Below, in pieces: positions 25,624 through 32,973 of a stretch of DNA of 40,505 nucleotides. The stretch is from Opitutus sp. (GTDB lineage Bacteria > Verrucomicrobiota > Verrucomicrobiia > Opitutales > Opitutaceae). The DNA is taken from NCBI GenBank assembly GCA_013821985.1, contig PNJQ01000031.1:1-40505 (forward strand). The letters run 5' to 3'. How positions within the stretch are numbered: the stretch's first letter is position 1; each line of letters opens with the position of its first letter. The notes under the pieces are model-generated. The model worked only from the letters and a program-made list of their open reading frames with translations. It searched no databases and was not told where the DNA came from. A program made the position numbers and the translations under genes.

Positions 25624-25971
25624 ATGAGAGTTGGAGCCAAAGTGGTTTGTGTGGACGATGTTTTCCCTGCGTCGATCAAGGAATTCTACATGGCGCTGCC
25701 CGTGAAGGGCGCGACTTACACGGTGCGCGAGGTCTCGCTCGGGCGCGAGAAGCTGGCGATCGTGAAGGACGGCAAGATCGTGCCGAACGGCGCGTCGGAC
25801 GAGAGCGTCACGGTGCGGATCCTCCTGCACGAACTCGTGAATCCGCTCGATCCGTTCAACGGCAACCGGGCCGAACTCGGATTCAACGCGGAGCGCTTTC
25901 GTGAGGTGGAAGAGGAGCACGCCGAGGAAGAACGCGAAGAGACGATCGCGATCGGTGCCCAGTTCCCCTGA
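25624..25971 (+). CDS. Small hypothetical protein, 115 aa
   Basis: The N-terminal half is beta-rich (MRVGAKVVCVDDVFPASIKEF, then GATYTVREVSLGREKLAIV), resembling a small barrel such as those in short phage-like or YopX-like proteins. The C-terminus is a very acidic helix (FREVEEEHAEEEREETI). I recognise no family with certainty. The ATG at 25624 is preferred; a GTG at 25615 in the same frame gives three extra residues. It is convergent with the paralogous membrane-protein pair that follows. Base composition is like the chromosome, so there is no sign of recent transfer. Confidence 0.65.
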   Translation: MRVGAKVVCVDDVFPASIKEFYMALPVKGATYTVREVSLGREKLAIVKDGKIVPNGASDESVTVRILLHELVNPLDPFNGNRAELGFNAERFREVEEEHAEEEREETIAIGAQFP

Positions 25972-26038
25972 ACGCGCGCACGCCACGCGATCACCAGCAC
26001 CGGTTCGGCCGTTATCGCGAGAGCGTCGGGCGCGATGA

Positions 26039-26527
26039 TTACCGCGTCTCCGCCTGCACATTGACGGCGCGGAGGGCGGACTCAATTTTTTCGCCTTCGC
26101 TGGAATCTTCCAGCGGTTTCACATCGTCGAAGTCGCCCCGCAGCGCCTTGAGCGCATAGATCTCGCGATCGATCTCGGCGCGGCTGCGAATGCCGCGCTG
26201 GCGCAGGAGGGGCAGCGGCGGATCGAAACCGTCGATCGCGTGGAGCAGAAAGAATCCGAGCGCCGTGCAGGTGAGCCAGCCCCAGCGCCGGTCGCGGGTA
26301 ACCGCCAGCGCGGCTGTCGTCAGACCCACCGCCGCAGCGTTGAGTTGCAGGTAGCGTTCAACGCTCCATTCGCAGCGGAGCTCACGGATGCGGGCATCGA
26401 TGACGTGAGCTGGTTTGTCAGCATAGGAACGAACGGAGGACTCGATTCCGGAATCGATGCGGCGGAGCTGGCCTGACGTTGAATAGCGGCGGACCGGATC
26501 CGGTTCATTTTTGCGACGAAGGATCAT
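26039..26527 (-). CDS. Small membrane protein, paralogue A (DUF2892-like)
   Basis: A 162-residue protein. A basic/polar N-terminus (1-50) is followed by a two-helix membrane hairpin at about 58-100 (LNAAAVGLTTAALAV, then LTCTALGFFLLHAIDGF). The segment DPPLPLLRQRGIRS and a charged cytoplasmic tail with RAEIDREIYALKALRGDF come next. The hairpin plus P-P-P-R layout resembles the DUF2892/YgaP-like transmembrane module, but the match is loose. The same tail motif recurs in the neighbouring gene at 26538-27005, so the two are tandem paralogues separated by ten bases. Function unknown. The start is the ATG at 26527. Confidence 0.7.
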   Translation of the reverse strand: MILRRKNEPDPVRRYSTSGQLRRIDSGIESSVRSYADKPAHVIDARIRELRCEWSVERYLQLNAAAVGLTTAALAVTRDRRWGWLTCTALGFFLLHAIDGFDPPLPLLRQRGIRSRAEIDREIYALKALRGDFDDVKPLEDSSEGEKIESALRAVNVQAETR

Positions 26528-26537
26528 GACAGCCTCC

Positions 26538-27005
26538 TCAAGCGATTACGGCCCGCAGGGCGCGATTTGCGGCCGTGCGGCGTCCCGAGGATTTGAGCTG
26601 GCGAAAGTCGCCGCGCAGGGCCTTCAGGGCATATTTCTCCCGATCGATTTCTGCGCGTGTGCGCACGCCGATCCGGCGAAACACCGGCACGGGCGGACAC
26701 CAGCCCGAGAGGGCATGCTGCGTAAGAAATCCGAGCACAACGCCGGTCAGGGCAAAGAATCCGCGATGAACGGTGGTGCCGAGCACGGCACCGGTGAGTG
26801 CGAGGATACTCGCGTTCGTTTCGAGGACCTGCTCCATGTCGCGCTCGCGCTCGAGTTCACCGAGGCGGCGGTTGAGATCGTTCGGCGCAGTCGGAGCAAA
26901 CCAGCGCACGTGCCCCGACGTTTTCGCGTCGATTCTGGCGCGCGCTTCGGAGGACGTGTGGCGGCGGACGCGGTCGAGTTCCAAGTGGTCGGATTTTTTT
27001 CTCAT
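26538..27005 (-). CDS. Small membrane protein, paralogue B (DUF2892-like)
   Basis: A 155-residue sister of the gene at 26039-26527. It has a charged N-terminal region (1-75), a membrane hairpin (about 78-108, LALTGAVLGTTVHRGFFAL, then GVVLGFLTQHALSGW), the loop CPPVPVFRRIGVRT, then RAEIDREKYALKALRGDF, nearly identical to the paralogue. The ATG at 27005 is chosen because GGGAG lies nine bases upstream; an ATG at 27014 is less well placed. It is probably the first gene of a two-gene operon with paralogue A. The left end of a RAYT element begins 98 bases upstream, at 27103. Confidence 0.72.
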   Translation of the reverse strand: MRKKSDHLELDRVRRHTSSEARARIDAKTSGHVRWFAPTAPNDLNRRLGELERERDMEQVLETNASILALTGAVLGTTVHRGFFALTGVVLGFLTQHALSGWCPPVPVFRRIGVRTRAEIDREKYALKALRGDFRQLKSSGRRTAANRALRAVIA

Positions 27006-27102
27006 GGTGGGCATCTCCCGATGTCGTGCAGTGACCCGTTCTGCCGTGCGCGGTGGCTCGGCAATTTCTCGGGCGCGGACCTCAGGCGCCTCCCGCAAGA
27101 AC

Positions 27103-28105
27103 GGGGTCAGGCCGTTGCATGTTGCAGCGCCTAGCTTGGGTTCCGGTGGAAATAGCTGCGGAGCGAGGCAGGCGCGCTGAGTTGGAGCCGTCGCGCGAGC
27201 CAAGCGAGGGGAGCGCCGCTTTTCTGGCGCACACGGGCAGCGATTGCCGCTTTCCACGACTGCATCCGGGGCGCGGTGATGAGTTGGTCTTCGGTGCGCT
27301 TTGCCCGCGTCAGCGCCGCCTGCATCGCGTCCTCCCACGCACTCTCGCGCAACTCGCGCACGTCCGCGCGTTCGAGGCCCGGTTGCAGCGCGAGTTGCTT
27401 GAATTCCTTGGCCAGCGAGCGCCGCCAGCCCGAGCTGCCAATCGCCCAGCCGACTGAGAGATTCTTGAGCCCGAGGGTTTCCCACTGCGCCTCGTCGCGG
27501 CCGAGTTCGATGAGCGAGCGCTCGTAGCTTTTCCGCGCGGTGGCATCGGAACCGAAGCGTCCATCGCCGCGCCAGCCGCGATCGTCGGTCCAGCCGGCGC
27601 CGCGCACAATGCCGGCCAAGCTGCTCCACCGAAAATGCCGCACTTGCTCTGCGGAGACGATTTTCGCGCGGACCGGGTTGAGATGGATGTAATCGACCAC
27701 CCGGGCCAGCGCGACGGCATCCTCGATCAACAACGATTGATAGCGTCCCTGGAACAAGTGCCCGCGTTCCTGCCGGAAGCGATTGAATCGCGTGGCCCAC
27801 GTGCTCTGCAGCCAATGCATGCCTTCAATCAAGTTCGGTTGCGGCGTCTCAATCGCGAGGTGGTAGTGATTCCGCATGAGCACATACGCGTGAATGCGCC
27901 AACCCATGTGGGCCTGGGCTTCCCGGACCGTTGCGAGAAATGCCTAGGCCTCTCCCGCGGAAACAAACAGATCGCGACGGTAATTTCCGCGGTTAACGAC
28001 GTGATAAATCGCGCCGGGAAATTGGATGCGCAGCTTGCGGGCCACGCCGGACAGGTTGGGTGAGGATCAGCAGCCGGGCAATGCAACACGCAACGGCCTG
28101 ACCCC
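27103..28105 (-). mobile_element. RAYT element 1 (1003 bp, near-perfect TIRs)
   Basis: The left end (27103-27126) and right end (28082-28105) are 24-bp inverted repeats differing at one position. Both contain GGCCTGACCCC at the outer side (as GGGGTCAGGCC on the left) and TGCAAC at the inner side. Between them lies one Y1-type transposase gene, which is interrupted. Beyond the right end are three near-tandem copies of CCCCATTTGGTGGT (28102-28145). The element occupies the gap between paralogue B and the large beta-helix gene. Confidence 0.85.
27131..28045 (-). pseudogene. RAYT transposase 1, interrupted by an in-frame stop
   Basis: A REP-associated Y1/HUH transposase of about 305 codons from the GTG at 28045 (VARKLRIQFPGAIYHVVNRG). 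Codon 34 is TAG (27946-27944), where the sibling at 35623-36558 has a sense codon, so the chain would stop after GEA. The same frame then continues intact to 27131. The HUH motif NHYHLAIE, the probable catalytic tyrosine in YIHLNPVRAKIV and the C-terminal helices are all kept. An ATG at 27907 could allow a shortened 258-residue protein lacking the N-terminal strand. It therefore looks recently inactivated. Its stop codon is four bases from the left inverted repeat. Confidence 0.87.
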
Positions 28106-28145
28106 ATTTGGTGGTCCCCATTTGGTGGGTCCCATTTGATCGGGT
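28102..28145. repeat. Short tandem repeats after right end of RAYT 1
   Basis: Units CCCCATTTGGTGGT (28102-28115), CCCCATTTGGTGGGT (28116-28130) and a degenerate third, CCCATTTGATCGGGT (28131-28145), directly continue the terminal GACCCC. Comparable tandems with different units follow two other right ends (31426 and 36620). Confidence 0.75.
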
Positions 28146-28166
28146 CGGGGCAGGCGAGGCCGGGTG

Positions 28167-31118
28167 TCAGAAATGAATCGCGAACAACTGGTCGCGGGAG
28201 CCAATGAAGAGCGTGCGTCCGTCCGCGCCGCCAAACGCAAGCGCCGTGGGACGTCCGGGCACCTCGATCCGGCCGAGTTCACGGCCGTCGGGCGCAAAAA
28301 CGAAGAGCCAGCCTGCGCAGACATAGACATTGCCATCGGGCCCAACGGCGACCGCCGCCTCGCCTTCCTCGGCGAGCAGCCGCGGATCGCCCAGCGCTCC
28401 GTCGCCGCCGACGGCGAACGAAAACACCCGCTGGCCGAATTCGTCGGCGACGTGGAACCGCTCGCCGCGCCTCGCCGGCGCGAGCCCGTAGGCGCGGATC
28501 GGATCGATCGTGGAAAACATCGACCGGATGTAGCCTGCGTTAGTGAAATCATGGCCCGCCGGGATGAAAATCGAGCCGTCGGGCGACACGTAGTGCCAGG
28601 GCGCGGGGGTCGTGTTCGCGGCGAGGTAGTCGTGCTCGTCGCGCCAGCGCGAGACGGGCAGCACCGCGGTCGCCTCCGGTCGCGGACGCGCCGGTTGCGG
28701 CGCGATCACGGTGATCTCGGCGGCGGGGGCAGCGGGATTGAACGCGAACACGGTGCCGACGCGCGTGACGGCGAGCACGTCGCCGTTGGCCGCGACCGCG
28801 AGCGCCACCGGCTCAAGCGGCAGATCGCACAGCACCCGCACCCGTCCGGTCGCGACTTCGAGCCGGTGAATGCGCTGCCAGCGGGCGTCCACGAAGAGCA
28901 GGTTGCCCGCGCGATCCACCGCGAAGCCGTCGATGTTGTTGAACCCACCCGCGATCCGCACGAGCCGCGGGTCGGTCGGCGGCGCGGACGATTCCGTGCC
29001 GGTGAGGTCGAGTCGCGCGATCTCGCGCGGCAGCACGCGCCGCCCGCTGTCGGCGTCGATGATCGTGGCATCGACCGTGAACTTGCTCGGACCGTAGGCG
29101 TGCACGCCGCGGAACCGGATGTCGCGGCTGCCGCGCACGAGCGCACCGACCGGATACGGCGAATACGTGGACATCACGCGGTAAATGTAGAGGTTCGCGA
29201 ACTCGAGGTCCTCGCAGTCCTCGATCTCGAGCGGCAGCGCCTCCGGCCCTTCGGCGCGTTCCTCCTCGAACTGCAGCGCGAAAAACTTCCAGCCCTTCAC
29301 GCGGCGCAACTGCACCTCCGCGCGCACGTGGTGCTCGCTCGACATCGCGTAGAGGCGCCCCGGTGTCGCGGTGTCCGAAACGAGCATCCCCGCCATCGCA
29401 TACGGACTCGGCGTCCAGAGATTCTTGAACGTGCCGCCACCCCCGTCAGTGACCCACAGGCTCGGCGGCTGGCTGTCCCAGCGTTTGCGCGGATCGCCGT
29501 CGCCCGTGCGCGTGTCGTTGTAAACCGGCACGCTCGTGCCATCCGGCTTGTAGGTGCCGTGTCCGCCGAGGAAGCGGACATCGTTGACGAGCGAGTCTGC
29601 ACCGGCCCGCCAGCGCAGCGCGATCGCGCGGTCGTTGCGGCCCGTATCGAGCCCGAGGCCCGTGACGATCGCGGCGCCTCCGCGCGCGGAGTCGAGGAGG
29701 GCTTTCGGCGCCCCCGTGCCTTGTCCGACCGGCAAATTCGCGCGCCATCCGCGACGCTCCGAGGGATCGGTCCTCTCTGCGCCGAGCCCGAGGAACGCGG
29801 GCGACTCGTCGGCGAGCATGATCTGGCTGCGGATCGGGTTGAGGCCGATGAGCACGCTGTCGGGCCGCATTCCGATCGTGTCGCTCACCCGGTAGAGTCC
29901 CGCCGGAAAGAAGACCACGCGGTGGGCTGCGATCGCCGCGCGGATCGCCGCGGTGTCGTCGGTCGTCCCGTCGCCCTTGGCGCCGCTGTCGAACACGCTG
30001 TGCCACTCTTCGACCGGCGGCACGCGTGGCACATCGCTCGGCACGGGCGGCGGCAGCTCCGCGACGGGCGCTGCTTCGATCCGCGTCTCGATCCGCGGGG
30101 TCGCGGCAAAGTTGTCCTGGTGTAGCCCGTGCGAGAAACTGTGCACGACGTAGCGCGCCCCCGGTGCGGTGGTCTCCCGGCCGCTTTCGCGCATGCGGGC
30201 CAGCACGGGCACGCTCTCGAATGCGGAATCGATCACGTTCACCTGCGTGCGCGCGTTCGCCTCCTCGCTGATGACGAGCGCCGGACCGGAAACCCGCGCG
30301 AACCGCGAGTCACGGATGTAGAGTTCCTCGGAGCGCTCGGGGTTCACCACGACCGCGGACGGGACGTCCTCGAAGGTCGCGCGCACGATGGTCATGCCGG
30401 CTTCCTCGGTCGAGATTGCGGCGACCTTCTGGCCGGTGAAGGTCGAATCGATCAGCACGAACGGCCAGCTCGGCGACGGCTTGCGCGTGAGGATGCCGAA
30501 GTCGCCGCCGGTGAAGCGGCACGAGTCGATCTCGTTGCCCACGGCCTCGACGCCGGCCCGGCCCGACTGCAGACGGAAATCCGCGTGCGCGATGAAGCAG
30601 TGCTGCGCGAAGTGCGAGCGCACACCGACGGCGACGGGGTTGCCGGCGGCGATTTCGAAATCGAGGTTGCTGAGCGCGCTGTAGAACGTGCCTGGATTGG
30701 CGTCGCGGATCGGTTCGCTCTCGCGCGGTCGCGACGTGGTGAAGTGGATCAGGTAGCGGCTGGCGTCGCCGGCGCCGCCCTGGAATCCCGGCGTCGATTC
30801 GCCGAGCATCAGCACCGGCCGCGCTGCGCCGAATCCGATCAGCCGGATGCCGGCCCAGACGTGAACCGTGCCGGTGAGCCGGTAGCGACCCGGCCCGATG
30901 AGCACGACGCCGCGGACCGTTGACTCCTGCACGCGGTTGATTGCGGCCTGGAGCGCCGCGGTGTCGTCCGCGCTGCCGTCACCCGAAGCGCCGAACGCGC
31001 CGGGCTCCAGCACGACGGCGCCCGGGTCCGGCGGCCGCAACGTGTAGATCGATCCGCCGGCCGGAGCTGTGATCGCGAGGGTGGACATGACGACGAGTGC
31101 AGCGAGTTCTCTCAGCAT
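28167..31118 (-). CDS. Secreted double beta-helix protein (GH55/pectate-lyase_3 type) with C-terminal propeller
   Basis: A 983-residue protein with a signal peptide (residues 1-20). Two pectate-lyase-superfamily domains are visible. The first opens FGASGDGSADDTAALQAAI (about 43-62); the second opens DSGAKGDGTTDDTAAIRAAI (about 382-400). Each is followed by parallel beta-helix repeats. This pairing is the architecture of GH55-like exo-glucanases and related lyases. From about residue 730 the chain resembles an NHL/SMP-30 beta-propeller (NNIDGFAVDRAGNLLFVDA, VAVGPDGNVYVCAGWLFVF). Substrate unknown; extracellular polysaccharide degradation or binding is likely. It lies between two RAYT elements, with the start 110 bases from the mini element and the stop 61 bases from RAYT element 1. 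Confidence 0.87.
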   Translation of the reverse strand: MLRELAALVVMSTLAITAPAGGSIYTLRPPDPGAVVLEPGAFGASGDGSADDTAALQAAINRVQESTVRGVVLIGPGRYRLTGTVHVWAGIRLIGFGAARPVLMLGESTPGFQGGAGDASRYLIHFTTSRPRESEPIRDANPGTFYSALSNLDFEIAAGNPVAVGVRSHFAQHCFIAHADFRLQSGRAGVEAVGNEIDSCRFTGGDFGILTRKPSPSWPFVLIDSTFTGQKVAAISTEEAGMTIVRATFEDVPSAVVVNPERSEELYIRDSRFARVSGPALVISEEANARTQVNVIDSAFESVPVLARMRESGRETTAPGARYVVHSFSHGLHQDNFAATPRIETRIEAAPVAELPPPVPSDVPRVPPVEEWHSVFDSGAKGDGTTDDTAAIRAAIAAHRVVFFPAGLYRVSDTIGMRPDSVLIGLNPIRSQIMLADESPAFLGLGAERTDPSERRGWRANLPVGQGTGAPKALLDSARGGAAIVTGLGLDTGRNDRAIALRWRAGADSLVNDVRFLGGHGTYKPDGTSVPVYNDTRTGDGDPRKRWDSQPPSLWVTDGGGGTFKNLWTPSPYAMAGMLVSDTATPGRLYAMSSEHHVRAEVQLRRVKGWKFFALQFEEERAEGPEALPLEIEDCEDLEFANLYIYRVMSTYSPYPVGALVRGSRDIRFRGVHAYGPSKFTVDATIIDADSGRRVLPREIARLDLTGTESSAPPTDPRLVRIAGGFNNIDGFAVDRAGNLLFVDARWQRIHRLEVATGRVRVLCDLPLEPVALAVAANGDVLAVTRVGTVFAFNPAAPAAEITVIAPQPARPRPEATAVLPVSRWRDEHDYLAANTTPAPWHYVSPDGSIFIPAGHDFTNAGYIRSMFSTIDPIRAYGLAPARRGERFHVADEFGQRVFSFAVGGDGALGDPRLLAEEGEAAVAVGPDGNVYVCAGWLFVFAPDGRELGRIEVPGRPTALAFGGADGRTLFIGSRDQLFAIHF

Positions 31119-31227
31119 GGCGGAAAAAGACCTCAGCTAGCGTCAGCCAGTCGGGACGGTCAAGTGATCCAAGTGCAACAAACGCTCATCGCGCACGGAG
31201 TTGCATGAATTGGCCCGCAAGCAGACA

Positions 31228-31428
31228 GGGTCGGGCCGTTGTTGGGGGTTTCGGCTCGGGGCATCGCTGGGTCTCAGGCGAATGAGAGCAGATTGGCGGC
31301 GGAGCGGATGGATCCCCGAGGCGAGGGAGGATACTACGAACAACGGCTTGGCCCTTTTTACGAGCGCCGCCGGATTGGTCGGGTGAGGAGCAGCAGCCGG
31401 TCAATGCAACACGCAACGGCCTGACCCC
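31228..31428 (-). mobile_element. RAYT mini-element (non-autonomous, about 200 bp)
   Basis: The left end (31228-31245, GGGTCGGGCCGTTGTTGG) is degenerate, and the right end (31405-31428) is identical to that of RAYT element 1. The match extends inward: 31381-31428 matches 28058-28105 except for a few bases (GGGTGAGGA-CAGCAGCCGG). The interior of about 135 bases shows no homology to the transposase. This looks like a deletion derivative or MITE-like element that could have been mobilised in trans. Confidence 0.65.
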
Positions 31429-31449
31429 ATTAGGCCACCCATTAGCCAC
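31426..31449. repeat. 12-bp tandem repeat after mini-element right end
   Basis: CCCATTAGGCCA (31426-31437) is followed by CCCATTAGCCAC (31438-31449), differing by a small shift. It immediately follows the terminal GACC. Confidence 0.65.
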
Positions 31450-31468
31450 GCGTCCGCCGTTCTCCGGG

Positions 31469-32011
31469 CTACCGGCTCCAGGGGGGCGCGACGCGGTTCA
31501 TGCGCGCGTAGGCGATGAGCTGGCCAAGGTGTTCGTGGGTGTGGTCGCCGGCGAGGATGAGCACACGGGCCAGCGGGACCTTGTCGCCGAAGAGTTCGAC
31601 TTCCTCCGTAAGGCGCTCCGGAGGAACGGCCCGGATCGCGGCGGTCACGTGGTCGAGTGCGGCGCGAAAGATCGCCAGAGTCGCCGCCTTGTCCGCCCCA
31701 CGCCCGAGCTCGCGTCGGTTGAGTCCGGCGGGAGGCGGGGTGCCGAGGCGTCCGGCGATGAAGTAATACGAGGAGGCGACATGGACGATGGCGCCTTGGA
31801 CCGAGGCGACCCCCTCCATCGGCGCCCACGCGTATTGCTCGGGTGTGAACGTCTCCGCCAGTTGCAGAATCTTGCCGCTGGCTTCCTCGAGACTGAGAAG
31901 AGCGGCGCGGTGCGTCGGCGAGGACATTGGAACGGCGGACTGCGCGAAGACCGCCGGCGCAAAGGTCAGGGCGGCGGCGAGGAGCAGGAGGCGAAAGACC
32001 GGGAATGTCAT
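31469..32011 (-). CDS. DinB-like four-helix protein with signal peptide
   Basis: A 180-residue protein with a signal peptide (residues 1-23, cleavage after AVFA). The mature part matches DinB/YfiT-type four-helix bundles: one histidine in GAIVHVASSYYFIAG and a pair in GDHTHEHLGQLIAYARMN form the usual three-His metal site. Members act as metal-dependent thiol transferases or have unknown roles; this export to the periplasm is common among Bacteroidetes and Verrucomicrobia versions. It is flanked by the mini-element (its stop is 40 bases from that right end) and by a RAYT 5' relic at 32083. The start is the ATG at 32011. Confidence 0.85.
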   Translation of the reverse strand: MTFPVFRLLLLAAALTFAPAVFAQSAVPMSSPTHRAALLSLEEASGKILQLAETFTPEQYAWAPMEGVASVQGAIVHVASSYYFIAGRLGTPPPAGLNRRELGRGADKAATLAIFRAALDHVTAAIRAVPPERLTEEVELFGDKVPLARVLILAGDHTHEHLGQLIAYARMNRVAPPWSR

Positions 32012-32082
32012 GACGGCCGCATACGAGCTGGGACATTGCGCGGTGGCAAGCCGTCGCCCCTCCCACCGGAGCCGCGCCGCGA

Positions 32083-32207
32083 GCTGCGGTGATTGACCAC
32101 GTGATCGATCGCCACGGGCAAGTGGCTGCGCAACTCGCGAGCCACGACGGGAAGGCTGGGTGCGGATCAGCGCAGCGGGTCAATGCAACACGCAACGGCC
32201 TGACCCC
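32083..32207 (-). pseudogene. RAYT relic: 5' end of transposase plus right end
   Basis: Reading from the GTG at 32145, the first 21 codons give VARELRSHLPVAIDHVVNHR, aligning with the start of RAYT 1 (VARKLRIQFPGAIYHVVNRG) and RAYT 2. The DNA alignment continues through the untranslated part to a right end at 32184-32207 identical to that of RAYT element 1. The rest of the transposase and a left end are missing. It lies between the DinB-like gene and the DHFR-like gene. Confidence 0.82.
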
Positions 32208-32245
32208 ATTGGCTCGGAAAGCCGGGCGAAGGGACAAACGTGTGA

Positions 32246-32824
32246 TCAGGGCGGCTGACTGGTAGGCGCGCGCGGCAATTCATACCTGAGTTCTACGAAA
32301 GTGTCCCCGAACTGTTGCGCGGAGAGAAGACGCAGCGGAGGAGAATGGAGGGAGCGGGGGAGGAGTGGTTTGCCCGCGCCGAGCGTGACCGGAGCGATTT
32401 GCACGATCAGTTCGTCGAGCAAATCGCGGTCCACAAACTGGCCGACCAACTCGCCGCCACCGACGAGCCAGATGTTCTTTTCGCCTGCTGCGGCGCGCAT
32501 CGCGGCGTGGATTGGCGTGCCGTCGCCGCTGACGAAGCGAAGGTCGGCGCTCGGCACGGTCGGCAACGTGCGATGGGTAAAGACCCAGGTCGGCTGCGCG
32601 TAGGGCCAAGGCTGCTCCTCAGGAGAACCGGGACGCAGATGATGGCGGAGGAGCCACTCGTAGGTCGCCGCACCCATGGCGATCGCGCCGACGTCGGCGA
32701 TGAAGGCCGCGTAGGTCGGTGCGCCGTCGCCGAGCTGAAGCAACCATTCGAGACTGTCGTCCGACGTGGCAAGAAAACCGTCGAGACTCGAGGCTCCGTA
32801 GAATTGGGTTTTGGGATCGGCCAT
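32246..32824 (-). CDS. Dihydrofolate reductase family (RibD C-terminal type) protein
   Basis: A 192-residue protein of the RibD_C/DHFR superfamily. The N-terminus gives YGASSLDGFLAT (about 9-20), then MGAATYEWLL, TWVFTHRTLP and the NADPH-loop motif IWLVGGGELVGQF (about 115-130), ending with APVTLGAGKPLLP. These proteins reduce pterin or deazaflavin-like substrates with NADPH; most small members have no assigned substrate, and this is unlikely to be the housekeeping folate enzyme. A palindrome (32845-32864) lies 20 bases upstream of the ATG at 32824, a good place for an operator. The gene is bracketed by two RAYT relics, right end 39 bases after its stop and left end 55 bases before its start. 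Confidence 0.9.
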   Translation of the reverse strand: MADPKTQFYGASSLDGFLATSDDSLEWLLQLGDGAPTYAAFIADVGAIAMGAATYEWLLRHHLRPGSPEEQPWPYAQPTWVFTHRTLPTVPSADLRFVSGDGTPIHAAMRAAAGEKNIWLVGGGELVGQFVDRDLLDELIVQIAPVTLGAGKPLLPRSLHSPPLRLLSAQQFGDTFVELRYELPRAPTSQPP

Positions 32825-32844
32825 GCCGCACTATGGCACGCCGC

Positions 32845-32864
32845 CCTGACACTCCTATGTCAGG
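32845..32864. promoter_or_regulatory. Palindrome CCTGACA-N6-TGTCAGG, copy 2
   Basis: Same arms and spacing as 18589-18608 with spacer CTCCTA. It lies 20 bases upstream of the DHFR-like ATG, so it may overlap the promoter or transcript leader. Outside the arms the resemblance to copy 1 continues when this copy is reverse-complemented. Confidence 0.55.
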
Positions 32865-32878
32865 AGCCTCAAGGAAAC

Positions 32879-32960
32879 GGGGTCAGGCCGTTGCCTGTTG
32901 GTTCGACCGCTTTGTAGTTCGCGTCGGCAGAGCTAACCCGAGCAGAGCTGGCTGCGCCGG
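32879..32960 (-). pseudogene. RAYT relic: left end plus transposase 3' end
   Basis: A left end GGGGTCAGGCCGTTGCC (32879-32895 and onward to 32901) is followed by DNA whose minus-strand translation includes AASSARVSSADANYK, aligned with the C-terminus of RAYT 2 (TASSARVYLCRHKER). Homology is clear for about 50 bases (32902-32955) and fades 14 to 19 bases from the aminotransferase stop at 32974. The rest of the transposase is absent. Confidence 0.75.
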
Positions 32961-32973
32961 GGCGCCGGCTCGC

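Larger units (their letters stand above)
31119..31468. other. Gap holding the RAYT mini-element
   Basis: A 350-base gap between the beta-helix gene start and the DinB-like gene stop. It is filled mainly by the mini-element at 31228-31428. The flanks (31119-31227 and 31450-31468) show no gene or other repeat. Confidence 0.6.

Noticed and set aside
28164..30125. 653-codon plus-strand frame opposite the beta-helix gene
   Set aside because: It lies wholly within the real minus-strand gene and shows only low-complexity Arg/His/Glu sequence.
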